Source of the DNA: Bradyrhizobium sp. CSA112
GTDB lineage: Bacteria; Pseudomonadota; Alphaproteobacteria; Rhizobiales; Xanthobacteraceae
Assembly (NCBI RefSeq): GCF_029051645.1
Contig: NZ_JAACFS010000012.1
Coordinates: 1-64,000 of the forward strand
DNA: 64,000 nucleotides
Direction: 5' to 3'
Positions within the stretch are counted from its first letter, which is position 1, and each line of letters starts with the position of its first letter. Position numbers and translations under genes: made by a program. Shown one piece after another: positions 28,488 to 37,758 of this stretch. The notes beneath the pieces were generated by a model that made no database searches, was not told the origin of the DNA, and saw only the letters and a program-made list of their open reading frames with translations.

Positions 28488-29063
28488 ATGACCAGCACTT
28501 CAGACACCGTAAAAAGCCCTCAGGCCGGTTCGGATACGGCGCCGCTGCGCGCCAAGTGGGGCTGGATCGTCGCACTCGGCGTCGTCTATCTCATCGCCGG
28601 GTTTATCGCACTTGGCAGCGTCGCGATGGCCACCTTCGTGAGCGTCCTCGTGGTCGGCGTGATGATGATCGTCGCCGGCGTCGCAGAGGTGTTTGGCGCC
28701 TTCCAGATCAAGAGCTGGGGCAAATTCCTGCTCTGGGCCCTGCTCGGCGTGCTCTACATCATCGCCGGCTTCGTCACGTTCCAGAACCCGCTGCTAGCCG
28801 CGGTGCTACTGACCCTCGTTCTCGGCGCATCGCTGTTGGTCTCGGGCATCATGCGGATCGTGCTGGCGTTCAGCATGAAACGGGAAACGCCCTGGATCTG
28901 GGTGGCGCTATCCGGCGTGATCACGCTACTGCTCGGCGTACTGATCCTGCTGCGCTGGCCGGTTTCGAGTCTCTATATCCTCGGCCTGTTCCTCGCCATC
29001 GATCTCATCATGGCCGGCGCCGGCTGGATCGGGCTCGGCTTCGGCCTGCGCCGCGCTCGCTGA
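28488..29063 (+). CDS. HdeD-like membrane protein (DUF308)
   Basis: 191 aa with six transmembrane segments in three pairs and WGWIVALGVVYLIAGF near the start, as in HdeD acid-resistance and DUF308 proteins. The three short repeats of about 55 residues are visible. It is an inner-membrane protein of unknown biochemical role, often induced by stress. GGAGG lies seven bases before ATG. The LapA-domain gene follows 57 bases later. Confidence 0.9.
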   Translation: MTSTSDTVKSPQAGSDTAPLRAKWGWIVALGVVYLIAGFIALGSVAMATFVSVLVVGVMMIVAGVAEVFGAFQIKSWGKFLLWALLGVLYIIAGFVTFQNPLLAAVLLTLVLGASLLVSGIMRIVLAFSMKRETPWIWVALSGVITLLLGVLILLRWPVSSLYILGLFLAIDLIMAGAGWIGLGFGLRRAR

Positions 29064-29119
29064 GATATGGTTGGCGGACTGCGCAGCGCAGTCCCTTGAT
29101 CGACGAAAAGGAGGCGCCC

Positions 29120-29350
29120 ATGCGCTGGATCTACCTCGCCGTCATCATTCTGTTCGTCGCTGCGACCGTCATCTTCGCACTGCAGAACTTCGAGGTCGTC
29201 ACCATGTCCTTCCTCGGCCTGAATGCCCGCGTGCCGCTCGCAGTGCTGGTCGCCGTCGCCTACCTGCTGGGCGCAGCGACGGGCGGCAGCCTGTTCGCAC
29301 TGCTGCGCCGATCTTACGAAGGGTCGAGGGGAAGTATCGGAGCGTCCTGA
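29120..29350 (+). CDS. LapA-domain membrane protein (DUF1049)
   Basis: 76 aa, short and with two transmembrane helices. The segment FALQNFEVVTMSFLGLNARVPL (key part: ALQN...VTMSFLG) is the LapA/DUF1049 signature. AAGGAGG lies seven bases before ATG 29120. It probably helps assemble envelope components. It lies 57 bases after hdeD and 36 bases before the patatin gene. Confidence 0.8.
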   Translation: MRWIYLAVIILFVAATVIFALQNFEVVTMSFLGLNARVPLAVLVAVAYLLGAATGGSLFALLRRSYEGSRGSIGAS

Positions 29351-29385
29351 GTTGAGTGTCGTTTCATCTCCGATCAACGAGGGTG

Positions 29386-30417
29386 ATGATGGACGAAACA
29401 GCGCGCGAACCTGTCCTGGTGGACCTCGCTTTGCAGGGCGGAGGCTCCCACGGCGCTTTCACCTGGGGCGTGCTCGACCGGCTGATCGAGGAGCCGTGGC
29501 TGCGGATCGAGGCAATTTCCGGCACGTCGGCGGGCGCGATGAATGCAGCCCTGGTGGCCGACGGATGGACGCAAGGCGGTGCCGATGGCGCGCGGGCGGC
29601 GCTCGCGGCCTTTTGGCGAGGCGTGTCGGACGCTGCCGCATTCAGCCCGCTGCAGCGCTCGCCGCTCGACCGACTAATGGGCCGCTGGACGCTCGACACG
29701 TCACCCGCCTATGTCGCCATGGACCTGATGGCCCGTGTGCTTTCGCCTTATGATCTCAATCCGCTCGGCCTCAACCCGCTGCGTGCCATCCTCGCCAAAA
29801 GCATCGATTTCGACCGACTGGCGCGGGCATCAATCAGGCTGTTCGTCACCGCGACCAACGTGCGCACCGGCCGCGGCCGCATCTTCCGCAACGCGGAGAT
29901 CACGGCCGACGTCCTGCTTGCCTCGGCCTGTCTACCAACCATGTTCCAGGCGATCGAGGTCGACGGCGAACCCTATTGGGATGGCGGCTATGCCGGCAAT
30001 CCGACCCTCACGCCGCTGGTGCGAGAAAGCGACGCTCACGACGCCATCCTGGTGCAGATCAATCCGCGCGAACGACCGAAACCGCCGCGCACGGCGAACG
30101 AAATTCTCAACCGCCTCAACGAAATCTCCTTCAACTCGCCGCTCATGAAGGAATTGCGCATGATCGCGCTGCTGCGCCAGGTGGCGGACCCCGGGCACGG
30201 CGAGGGCGCGCGCTGGGCCGGAATGCGCACGCACCGGATCATGACCGACACACTCACGGCGTTCGGTGCATCATCGAAACTCAATGCTGAATGGGAGTTC
30301 GTTTCGCTGCTTATGGAAGAGGGACGCAAGAGCGCCGACGCATTCCTCAAGGCGCATGCTGACGACCTCGGCCGGCGCTCCACCGCCGATATCGATGCGC
30401 TGCTTGCGGAGTGCTGA
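29386..30417 (+). CDS. Patatin-like phospholipase
   Basis: 343 aa from ATG 29386 (a second ATG follows directly). The oxyanion loop is GGGSHGA, the nucleophile elbow is GTSAG, and the catalytic Asp is in WDGGYAGN, so the Ser-Asp dyad is intact. The C-terminal part (TANEILNRLNEISFN) matches DUF3734, seen in patatin proteins of alphaproteobacteria. It cleaves acyl esters, possibly lipids or polyhydroxyalkanoate-related. The permease gene starts five bases after its stop, so both are co-transcribed. Confidence 0.9.
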   Translation: MMDETAREPVLVDLALQGGGSHGAFTWGVLDRLIEEPWLRIEAISGTSAGAMNAALVADGWTQGGADGARAALAAFWRGVSDAAAFSPLQRSPLDRLMGRWTLDTSPAYVAMDLMARVLSPYDLNPLGLNPLRAILAKSIDFDRLARASIRLFVTATNVRTGRGRIFRNAEITADVLLASACLPTMFQAIEVDGEPYWDGGYAGNPTLTPLVRESDAHDAILVQINPRERPKPPRTANEILNRLNEISFNSPLMKELRMIALLRQVADPGHGEGARWAGMRTHRIMTDTLTAFGASSKLNAEWEFVSLLMEEGRKSADAFLKAHADDLGRRSTADIDALLAEC

Positions 30418-30422
30418 GGGCG

Positions 30423-31886
30423 ATGACGCTGCTGGGACTTCTCGGCATCCTGATCGGGCTCGGCCTGCTGATCTTGTTCGCCTATCGGGGCTGGAGCGTG
30501 TTGCTGCTCGCGCCGTTTGCCGCGCTGGTTGCCGCACTGTTTTCCCGCGAGCCGCTGCTGGCCCACTGGACCCAGACCTTCATGGTCAGCGCGGCAGGCT
30601 TTCTGGCCCAGTTCTTTCCGCTGTTTCTGCTCGGCGCCCTGTTCGGCAAACTGATGGAGGACAGCGGCTCGGTCGCCGCGATCGCGGCCTTCATGACGCA
30701 GCGGCTGGGCACGCGGCGGGCCGTGCTCGCCGTGGTGCTCGCCGGAGCGCTCGTCACATATGGCGGCGTCAGCCTGTTTGTCGCCTTCTTCGTGCTCGCA
30801 CCGATGGCGCACGAGCTGTTTCGCAACGCCGGCATTCCGCGGCGGCTGATGCCGGCGGCGATCGTGCTCGGCACCTCCACCTTCACCATGTCGGCGCTGC
30901 CCGGCACGCCATCGATCCAGAACGCGATCCCGATGCCGTTCTTCGGCACCACGCCGTTCGCCGCACCCGGCCTTGGCATCCTGGCATCGTTGATCATGCT
31001 CGGCTTCGGCCTGTGGTGGCTCAACCGCGAAGAGGCCAACTCAAGAAAGAGCGGCGAAGGCTTCGGCGACGGCGTTCCCATGCCTTCCGCCCATCTTGCC
31101 ACCGACGAAAAGCTGCGCGAACGCGCCACCACCGCGCGGGAGTTCGATCCGGCGGAGATCTTATACGGTGCGGCAACCGACGCGCCGCCGTCGGTTGCAC
31201 TCGCGGGACTGCCGCTCATTGTGGTGATTCTCGTCAATCTCGCGATGTCGCTGCTCATCCTGCCGGCGCTCGACACCCGCTTTCTCGCCGATGCTCGCTG
31301 GGGCGAAACGTCGCTCGCTGCCGTCGGCGGCGTATGGGCTGTCATCACAGCCCTCGCCTGCGCGATCGTGACGGTCCTCGCCGTCAGCCATCGGCGATTG
31401 CCGGCCCTGCGCGCAACCATGGACGCCGGCGCCAACGCCGCCGTACTGCCGGCCCTGAGCGTTGCGAGCCTGGTCGGTTTCGGCGCCGTGGTGGCGGCGA
31501 TGCCCGCCTTCGATGTCGTGCGCGACACCGTGCTCGGTATCGGCGGCGGACCGCTGGTCTCGCTCGCGGTGGCGACCAATGTGCTCGCCGCGCTCACAGG
31601 CTCGGCATCGGGCGGGCTGACCATTGCGCTCGACGCACTCGGAGGGACGTATATGGCGCGCGCGGCGGAGATCGGCCTCGATCCCGCGCTGCTGCATCGC
31701 GTGGCGGTGATCAGTTCGGGTACGCTCGACAGCCTGCCTCATAACGGCGCTGTCGTCACGCTGCTCGCCGTCTGCGGATCGACGCACCGGGAGAGCTATC
31801 GCGACATCGTCATGGTCAGTATCGTCGGCGCACTCGTCGCCCTCGCTGCCGTCATCGCGCTCGGCTCGGTAGCGGGATCGTTCTGA
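30423..31886 (+). CDS. GntP-family permease
   Basis: 487 aa from ATG 30423, with GAGGGCG just before. There are about 12 to 13 hydrophobic segments. GALVTYGGVSLFVAFFV and SALPGTPSIQNAIP, plus the second-half pair TGSASGGLTIALDALG, are typical GntP signatures. Members carry gluconate and other hydroxy acids. In related genomes a patatin and GntP pair often stands beside 3-hydroxybutyrate dehydrogenase, which is absent here. A hydroxyalkanoate substrate is therefore an inference. The next gene is convergent, 38 bases away. Confidence 0.88.
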   Translation: MTLLGLLGILIGLGLLILFAYRGWSVLLLAPFAALVAALFSREPLLAHWTQTFMVSAAGFLAQFFPLFLLGALFGKLMEDSGSVAAIAAFMTQRLGTRRAVLAVVLAGALVTYGGVSLFVAFFVLAPMAHELFRNAGIPRRLMPAAIVLGTSTFTMSALPGTPSIQNAIPMPFFGTTPFAAPGLGILASLIMLGFGLWWLNREEANSRKSGEGFGDGVPMPSAHLATDEKLRERATTAREFDPAEILYGAATDAPPSVALAGLPLIVVILVNLAMSLLILPALDTRFLADARWGETSLAAVGGVWAVITALACAIVTVLAVSHRRLPALRATMDAGANAAVLPALSVASLVGFGAVVAAMPAFDVVRDTVLGIGGGPLVSLAVATNVLAALTGSASGGLTIALDALGGTYMARAAEIGLDPALLHRVAVISSGTLDSLPHNGAVVTLLAVCGSTHRESYRDIVMVSIVGALVALAAVIALGSVAGSF

Positions 31887-31924
31887 GCCATCGGCGCTGA
31901 CGTCATTCGCGGGAACGCGGGGGG

Positions 31925-32593
31925 TCATGTGCCAAGCCATGCCGTGAGCCTTGATCTGTGCCTGACCAAGCCATCCTGATTGAAGTGGTGAACGCAAAAA
32001 TGCGCCCATGAATCTTCGAACGCCATCTCCATGTCACCTGTGACCGACGTGGTACCCAACCCGATTTCTGCATAGGTAAACTCGAAACTGCCACTAGGAC
32101 GCGCCAGCGCAATGTGGAATGGCTGCCCAGTAAACTCGTTGATCTTCGGCCGGCCGGTGCTCCGCATGACGCCTTGTATCTCTACCCTTGCGGTTCTGAG
32201 TTCCAAGTTCGCGTCGAGATCTATCGGCAGGAACAACGTCTCGCAAAATTCTGAGCAGGTGGACGCGAATACGGCGAAAAGATTGCTCAATGGTTTGCAT
32301 GCCTCGCCCGAGATGATCGTTTCAAGCGCGATCCGTTGAGCTTCATCTGCACGCTCGTCGATGACGATCTGGCGCCGGCCGTTTCCGTCCTTGATTTCGC
32401 CAGGCCACTTGTACAGCCCCGCCCAGTTCAGGCCCGAGAGCGGCGTATCATTGAAGTGGCCTTCGACGATGGTGCCGACGAAGGCCGACTGGCAGTAGCC
32501 ATGGGTACTCGGCAGGTTGAACTGGCAACCGCAATTCATAGCGCAATTGCAGTTATCGTAAGTCTCGCTCTTGAATAGCCATTGATCAGCCAT
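31925..32593 (-). CDS. DUF1326 family protein
   Basis: 222 aa from ATG 32593, with GGGAGG 11 bases upstream. The conserved N-terminal Cys cluster reads CNCAMNCGCQF, the mark of DUF1326, and a further pair lies in CSEFC near the middle. It has no signal peptide. A metal-binding role is possible from the cysteines; the reaction is not known. The MBL gene lies upstream on the same strand, about 50 bases away, so the two could form one transcript. Confidence 0.85.
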   Translation of the reverse strand: MADQWLFKSETYDNCNCAMNCGCQFNLPSTHGYCQSAFVGTIVEGHFNDTPLSGLNWAGLYKWPGEIKDGNGRRQIVIDERADEAQRIALETIISGEACKPLSNLFAVFASTCSEFCETLFLPIDLDANLELRTARVEIQGVMRSTGRPKINEFTGQPFHIALARPSGSFEFTYAEIGLGTTSVTGDMEMAFEDSWAHFCVHHFNQDGLVRHRSRLTAWLGT

Positions 32594-32644
32594 CTTGCTG
32601 CGCCTCCCAAAAGCGATGACGCTCAATTCGACTTTGCGCGAGCT

Positions 32645-33610
32645 TCAAGTCGGAACGAAGCGATAGGCGCCATTCTTGCGCTCGACAAAGCCGGTGCCAG
32701 GGAACGGCAGGTGAGCGCCGATCAGCCGGCGCTTGTCAACGACGAGTCGATCAAGCAGGCGCAGGCGGGTCGAGATGCCCCGATCAGGCTCATGGTCGAC
32801 TGGCACCGGCCACGACGGATGCTGGAATGAGATCACAGCATGCGTAAGCGCGTCCGCAACGATGACGAGACCATCCCCACCGGCGATCTCGACCGAGATG
32901 TGGCCCTGCGTATGCCCTGGCGTATCGATGACCCGCACGCCACTGACAATCTCATCGCCATCCCGTACCGTCCTTATCTTGTCCTTGACGTGCGAGAAAT
33001 GGTTCTTGGCGCCATTGGTGATGCGATCGCTGGTTGCCAAGACTGCCGGCAACCTTCGCATCACATCCGGGTCGGCCCAAAGGTTCCATTCGACGGCCGA
33101 AACGAAATAGCTCGCATTCGGATAGATCGGGTTGTCATCCGCGTCGAGGATGCCCCAGAGGTGGTCGGGATGGCCGTGGGTCAGGACGATCTTGGTAACG
33201 GCCGCCGGTGGAATGCCGGCAGCTTCGAGGTTCTCCGCAAGCTTTCCCGCCGTGGGCTGGTGGCGCGGGCCGGTGCCCGTGTCGACCAGGACCACATCGG
33301 ACTGGCTACGGATCACCGCGACAGTGTTCACGAGCTGGAGCCGTTCGCCGGTTTGTCCGGCTGCGTTCAGGGCGGCTTCGCGCTCGGCGGGCGGAGAGTC
33401 CGGCGTCACGAGGAAGCCCGCTGGAAGGAAGAAATGGCCGTCGCTTACGACCAGGGTCTCGAGGCTGCCTGATTTGTGGACCGGTACCATATGGACGGCT
33501 GCTCTTGCCGGTCGCAGCGAAGTCACGCACGCAGATGCGGCCAGAGCCGCTGCAGCCGATTCACGCAGAAATTGGCGACGAGCTATTCTGTGAACATGCC
33601 CTGCAGTCAC
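32645..33610 (-). CDS. MBL-fold metallo-hydrolase, Tat-type signal
   Basis: 321 aa. I place the start at GTG 33608-33610 because GGGGAGG lies six to ten bases upstream. The N-terminus then has ARRQFLRESAAAALAAS, a Tat signal with a cut near ARA. Zinc motifs: LTHGHPDHLWG, TPGHTQGH, and VADALTHA with the bridging Asp, plus GAHLPFPG for the last His. It is paralogous to 24132-25091, with the same segments AGKLAENLEAAGIPPAAVT and VxDTGTG. Divergent from an AraC regulator, which may control it. Substrate unknown. Confidence 0.87.
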   Translation of the reverse strand: MTAGHVHRIARRQFLRESAAAALAASACVTSLRPARAAVHMVPVHKSGSLETLVVSDGHFFLPAGFLVTPDSPPAEREAALNAAGQTGERLQLVNTVAVIRSQSDVVLVDTGTGPRHQPTAGKLAENLEAAGIPPAAVTKIVLTHGHPDHLWGILDADDNPIYPNASYFVSAVEWNLWADPDVMRRLPAVLATSDRITNGAKNHFSHVKDKIRTVRDGDEIVSGVRVIDTPGHTQGHISVEIAGGDGLVIVADALTHAVISFQHPSWPVPVDHEPDRGISTRLRLLDRLVVDKRRLIGAHLPFPGTGFVERKNGAYRFVPT

Positions 33611-33832
33611 GACGCTTCCCTCCCCGTTGGGCGCGAAGCTTAACTGGCGCATTTGGTTGCTGGATATCCTGATGCCGCGAGGTTCTATCCGGAAAGCGCG
33701 TAAAACGTGGAAATCGCCTTCCAGGAACCAACGATCATTATCCAAAAACTGCAAGAATGATCGGAACATTCCCGGCCCCCGATGCCCATGCCCTCGGTAT
33801 GCGTGGTATGCTCGATCAACACGGAGGCGAGC

Positions 33833-34843
33833 ATGCAGCTTGGCACAGCGCCGCTTCTGGAGCAGATGCCCATCTTCCACAGCCGCAATGTGGAAGAGAC
33901 CGGTGCGTTCCTGCGCGCGAAAGGCTACCGCTTCGACATCGCAGGGCGGCAGGCCCGCCAGCTCGATGCGCGCCTCAACGGCGTTTACACGCCGGGCTTC
34001 TACATGGGCTACGTGCAATACGGCGGCGCATCGGTTGTCCTGTCTCCGAGCCCCGCCCGCACCGACACCTGGATCCACCTGCCGCTTCGCGGGCAACTTG
34101 AAGCCACCATTGGCCGTGACAACGTCGTTTGCGATCCGAACCTTGCCACGATCATCTCGCCGACGCGCGAGAAATGTCGGCTGGTATCGGAGGCCGATAG
34201 CAGCCGCATCCAACTGTCTTTGACCAAATCCAGCCTTACAGGTCAGCTTGCCGCCCTGCTCGGCGAGCCACCAACCGCTCCCCTCGACTTTGCGCCCACC
34301 ATCGACCTCGCCGCGGGGTACGGCCGCAGCCTGGCACGCTACGTGCTGATGGCCGTCGCGGACCTGGAACAGGCGGGATCGGTGCTCTGGAGCCCGACGA
34401 CGATGAGCCAGTTCGAGCAGTTCATTATGACCGCACTGCTGCTGTCGCATCCGCACAATTACAGCAACGCGCTGCGACGCCTCGATAGGCCGATTGCGCC
34501 GCGTGACGTAAGGCGCGCGGTCGACTACATCGAAGCCCACCTCGATCAGGCAGTCACAGTGGCCGACCTCGTTACGGCGACCGGGGTCGCGGGCCGAACA
34601 CTCTTTATGCACTTCAGGGATTTCAAGGGCGTCTCGCCGATGCGCTACCTGCGGAACGCCCGCTTGAGGCAAGCTCGCCAGGCCTTGCTGCGGGCCGACC
34701 CGGAAGCGAATGTCACCGAGATTGCCATGAGCACGGGGTTCACCCACATGGGCCGGTTCTCGATCACCTACCGCACGTATTTTGGGGAAAGTCCTTCGGA
34801 GACGCTGAGAGGTCAAGCGCAGCAGCTTCGGAAGCAACCGTAG
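33833..34843 (+). CDS. AraC family transcriptional regulator
   Basis: 336 aa from ATG 33833, with GGAGGCG ten bases upstream; an ATG at 33782 is less well placed. The N-terminal part (about 20-190) is an AraC_binding_2-type effector domain (SPSPARTDTWIHLPLRGQLE, as its central piece). The C-terminal HTH_18 (about 230-330) has the two helix-turn-helix motifs TVADLVTATGVAGRTLFMHF and NVTEIAMSTGFTHMGRFSIT. It probably controls the divergent exported MBL hydrolase. A long hairpin lies downstream. Confidence 0.9.
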   Translation: MQLGTAPLLEQMPIFHSRNVEETGAFLRAKGYRFDIAGRQARQLDARLNGVYTPGFYMGYVQYGGASVVLSPSPARTDTWIHLPLRGQLEATIGRDNVVCDPNLATIISPTREKCRLVSEADSSRIQLSLTKSSLTGQLAALLGEPPTAPLDFAPTIDLAAGYGRSLARYVLMAVADLEQAGSVLWSPTTMSQFEQFIMTALLLSHPHNYSNALRRLDRPIAPRDVRRAVDYIEAHLDQAVTVADLVTATGVAGRTLFMHFRDFKGVSPMRYLRNARLRQARQALLRADPEANVTEIAMSTGFTHMGRFSITYRTYFGESPSETLRGQAQQLRKQP

Positions 34844-34930
34844 TTTGGAAAGCTCCAGGCCGGCAATCGCGTTTGCTGCGTTCAGTCGATCCACCAAGGC
34901 AACGACTGGCTTCGTGCTGAGGTCTCCTTT

Positions 34931-34998
34931 GAAGGTTTTCGGATGCCGGCCCATGACGGTAGCGCGGCGTACGCCGGCGCCGGCGTCCGAAAACCTTC
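34931..34998. repeat. Long inverted repeat after the AraC gene
   Basis: GAAGGTTTTCGGATGCCGGC and GCCGGCGTCCGAAAACCTTC are inverse copies over 20 bases with one mismatch, around a 28-base loop that is itself GC-rich (CGGCGTACGCCGGCGCCGG). It lies about 90 bases after the AraC stop. It has no T run, so it is not a classic terminator. It could be a repeat element or a transcript barrier. Confidence 0.7.
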
Positions 34999-35074
34999 AC
35001 AGTAGGCGACATCGTTGACACACGATGGTCAATCGGCACAATCGAACTGTCCTCTACAGGAACAAGGTGCGGCA

Positions 35075-35524
35075 ATGGATGCCAACTCAGTGTCTGGCAA
35101 ATGTTTGTGCGGCTCGATTGTTTTCCAATACACCGGGGCACCGAACTGGACGGTGCATTGCCATTGCGAGAGTTGTCGACGAGCAACCTCTTCCCCAATA
35201 ACGACATGGATTTCAGTCCCACGCAGCGCGTTCGCGTTCACGAAGGGCGCGCCGCGCTATTTCCATTCTTCGCCAGGCGTTCGGCGTGGTTTCTGTGAGA
35301 ATTGTGGGTCACCCCTCACATATGAGAATGAACGGATAGAGGCAGAAATTCACATATATGCGGTGTCGCTGCTCGATACGAATTATGCGTCGCCGAGCTG
35401 CCATGTCTTCGTTAACGAACAACTACCTTGGTTCGAGGCGCTCGATGACTTGCCGAGGTTTGCAACGACCGGTCGCGACGGTGCCTCGCCTATCCGCATC
35501 GGTCCTAAGAAGAAATTGGATTGA
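35075..35524 (+). CDS. GFA family (CENP-V/GFA domain) protein
   Basis: 149 aa from ATG 35075; a longer frame from 35015 has no ribosome-binding site. Zinc-binding cysteines are in GKCLCGSI, VHCHCESCRR and CENCGSPL, the three clusters of glutathione-dependent formaldehyde-activating enzyme-like proteins. The family includes Gfa and many uncharacterised small-molecule enzymes. Function cannot be set further. GC content is lower than that of the neighbours, which may mean transfer. Confidence 0.88.
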   Translation: MDANSVSGKCLCGSIVFQYTGAPNWTVHCHCESCRRATSSPITTWISVPRSAFAFTKGAPRYFHSSPGVRRGFCENCGSPLTYENERIEAEIHIYAVSLLDTNYASPSCHVFVNEQLPWFEALDDLPRFATTGRDGASPIRIGPKKKLD

Positions 35525-35677
35525 TCTTTCGTGCCGAGGGCCAGTTAGTGTCGGGTCTCGGTTGGATAAATGAAAGTAGATTTCGCCGAATTGTCCGCCG
35601 AACCGACCCACACCAGAAGTTGACCGCGAGAGCCGTAACCGCGCGAGGACATGTCTCGCCCAAAGCGGGAACAAACA

Positions 35678-35701
35678 AGAGCCCCGCCGAAGCGGGGCTC
35701 A
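35678..35701 (-). terminator. Rho-independent terminator of the DUF1236 gene
   Basis: On the minus strand GAGCCCCGC-TTCG-GCGGGGCTC is a 9-base stem with loop TTCG, followed by TTGTTTGTTCC. It lies just after the stop of the gene at 35710-37347, and can also block readthrough from the GFA gene. Confidence 0.8.
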
Positions 35702-35709
35702 AGATGATC

Positions 35710-37347
35710 TCAATACTTGCGACCTGAACCGCCCTGATCAGACTGGTTCTTCATCGCAGGTGCCGGCGCATTGTTGTTCTGGTTGGTCTGCCCCGACGGC
35801 TGGTTGGCGCTCGGCTGATTGCCGCCTCGCGCCGGGGCCTGTCCAGTCGTCTGACCGGCCGGAGGCCGTTGCGTGCCGGCCTGGCCGGTAGTTGCCGGCT
35901 GGTTTCGTCCAGCCTGACCCGTTGTCGTAGGCTCGTTCTGCCGGGCAGGCGCATTAGCCTGACCGGTATTCTGGCCGGTCACGTTCTGCCGCGCCGATGG
36001 CTGCTGGCCGGCCGTCGTCGACTGGTTCTGAGTGGCGCTTATCTTGTTGGACACTCCGAGCGCGGCAACAGTGCGTGTATCAATCGTGCCGCTGGCCTGC
36101 AGGCCCTGCCGCCGCTGGAAGACCATCAAAGCCTCGCGCGTCCGGGCGCTGAACACGCCATCCGCTCTGCCAGTCAGCAAACCGCGTTGGATGAGCACCC
36201 GCTGCACCACGCGGATTTCGTCGGGGCTCAGATCGAGCGCGGCGACGCTGCCGCCGCCGATGCGGCCACGACCCGTGAACCGCGTCCTCGGTCCGGCCGG
36301 GACAACGTCCACGATCCTCCGGCTCCGATCCACGAACACGATCTCGTCCTCCACAACGAAGAAGCTGTAGTCGCGGTAGGCCGGGAACGTGTCGATCAAT
36401 ACGGGGAATGCCGCGACCGACACAAAGGAGACATGCCGTGGCACCACGACGCCGGTGTTGACCCGGAAGTTGATGGAGTTGAAGTTAACCCGCGCCACGT
36501 CGCGCGAGCCAAGCACCGACTGCTGCAGCGTTGTCTGCTGTTGTGAAGTCACCGACACGCGGCCCGACATGCTCTGAGCAGCCGCGCCCTGGCCTTCTGC
36601 CCGCACACTGGTCTGTCCCTGGGTGTTGGCGCCGGTCGTTGTGGACTGACCCTGCTGCGCCTGACCTTGGGAAGGAGCACTTGGCCTGGCGCCGGTGCCC
36701 GTCGTCGTACCCGGCCTTGCATTCGGACCCGCCGTTGCCGCACCGGTTTGGTCACGGCGCTGCTGGGTTGTCTCTGCGGTTGCCGGCGTTTGCTTTTGCT
36801 GCGCCTTTTGTTCGGACTGACGCGTCTGGTCGCGCTCGCCACGGCCTTGCCCCACGGTCTGGTCCTTTTGCTTACCATAGGACTGGTCCTGCGCCTTTCG
36901 TTCTGACTGACGCAGTTGATCGCGCTCGCCGCGACCTTGCCCCACGGTCTGATCCCTTTGCCCGCGCTGCGACCGATCCGCGCCGATCTGTCGCTCGCCC
37001 CTATCCATCGCGCGGCCGCCCTCTCTCATTCCTTCGCTACGCTGTGCGCGCGATGGCGCAGCAGCAGGGCTTTCCGCCCGGCCGCCTGCTCGGCCTTGCG
37101 TCATCCCTTCACTGCGGGATGCCCCGCCTGCGCCCTGCGAAATTCCACCTCCCGACTGCCTCTGTTCGGCGGCACCGCCACCGGCTCCTCCACCGGCGCT
37201 TGTTCCGCCCCCGGCACCTGCTCCTCCGCCGGCACCCATTCCGCCACCGCCGCCACCCTCACGCATGCCCTGCGCCGCCGCCAGACTGACGCCGGCGAGC
37301 AGCGCTGCTGTGGTCAGCAGGAACCTGCTCTTTCTAATGCTGTGCAT
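35710..37347 (-). CDS. Exported low-complexity protein with DUF1236 and peptidoglycan-binding domain
   Basis: 545 aa with a signal peptide (about residues 1-25, ending LAAAQ). Residues 26-280 are low complexity: Gly/Ala runs, then Arg/Gln/Glu-rich with a 23-residue unit repeated twice (DQTVGQGRGERDQ at about 131 and 161). A DUF1236-like segment follows at about 290-360 (VVVPRHVSFV, FPVLIDTFP), then a PG_binding_1 domain at about 375-435 (VQRVLIQRGLLTGRADGVFS). The tail is Gln/Asn/Pro-rich. CGGAGGAG lies six bases before ATG. It is probably a cell-wall-attached periplasmic protein. Function unknown. Confidence 0.85.
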   Translation of the reverse strand: MHSIRKSRFLLTTAALLAGVSLAAAQGMREGGGGGGMGAGGGAGAGGGTSAGGGAGGGAAEQRQSGGGISQGAGGASRSEGMTQGRAGGRAESPAAAPSRAQRSEGMREGGRAMDRGERQIGADRSQRGQRDQTVGQGRGERDQLRQSERKAQDQSYGKQKDQTVGQGRGERDQTRQSEQKAQQKQTPATAETTQQRRDQTGAATAGPNARPGTTTGTGARPSAPSQGQAQQGQSTTTGANTQGQTSVRAEGQGAAAQSMSGRVSVTSQQQTTLQQSVLGSRDVARVNFNSINFRVNTGVVVPRHVSFVSVAAFPVLIDTFPAYRDYSFFVVEDEIVFVDRSRRIVDVVPAGPRTRFTGRGRIGGGSVAALDLSPDEIRVVQRVLIQRGLLTGRADGVFSARTREALMVFQRRQGLQASGTIDTRTVAALGVSNKISATQNQSTTAGQQPSARQNVTGQNTGQANAPARQNEPTTTGQAGRNQPATTGQAGTQRPPAGQTTGQAPARGGNQPSANQPSGQTNQNNNAPAPAMKNQSDQGGSGRKY

Positions 37348-37758
37348 GTGAATCTCCTCCGTTTTCCTCGCAGCATTTTTTCGACGCGGTACTTTCGAAC
37401 TGCGCAGTTCAAGGCTCCGTTATGAGTGATGGACCTGCTGCAAACGAGCGCTCGTCCGAGTTTCCGATCTGCTGGGAAAACGAAGCCCCGATGCCATTCG
37501 TTCCCCGTTCAGGACTGTTGCGTCAGCGGGACAAATGGGTTCCGGTGCGAAACTGGCTCCGGTCAAACCGACGCGAATGATCCTGACCGGACGTTGCGCC
37601 CCCAAGGCAGGAACTGTGGTACCCTCTGTCAAACGCGATGGGACGGTTCAACGAAGCGGCCGCTCCTCAAATGGCGCTTGCTGCTCGTGCTGAGTGTCCC
37701 CGTGTCCTGCGACACGGTCTGAAGACAGCTCTTCCGGATCTCGAGGAGGATCAACGTC
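37348..37758. other. 411-base divergent intergenic region, no gene
   Basis: It separates two divergent genes and should hold both promoters. No credible coding frame was found. AGGAGGA at 37743-37749 is the ribosome-binding site of the GTG-started gene on the right. No strong palindrome was seen. Confidence 0.4.

Noticed and set aside
32645..34954. A 769-codon minus-strand frame running through the MBL gene into the AraC region
   Set aside because: Only the last 321 codons match a family. The rest is antisense to the AraC gene and has no matching features; GTG 33610 has a good ribosome-binding site.
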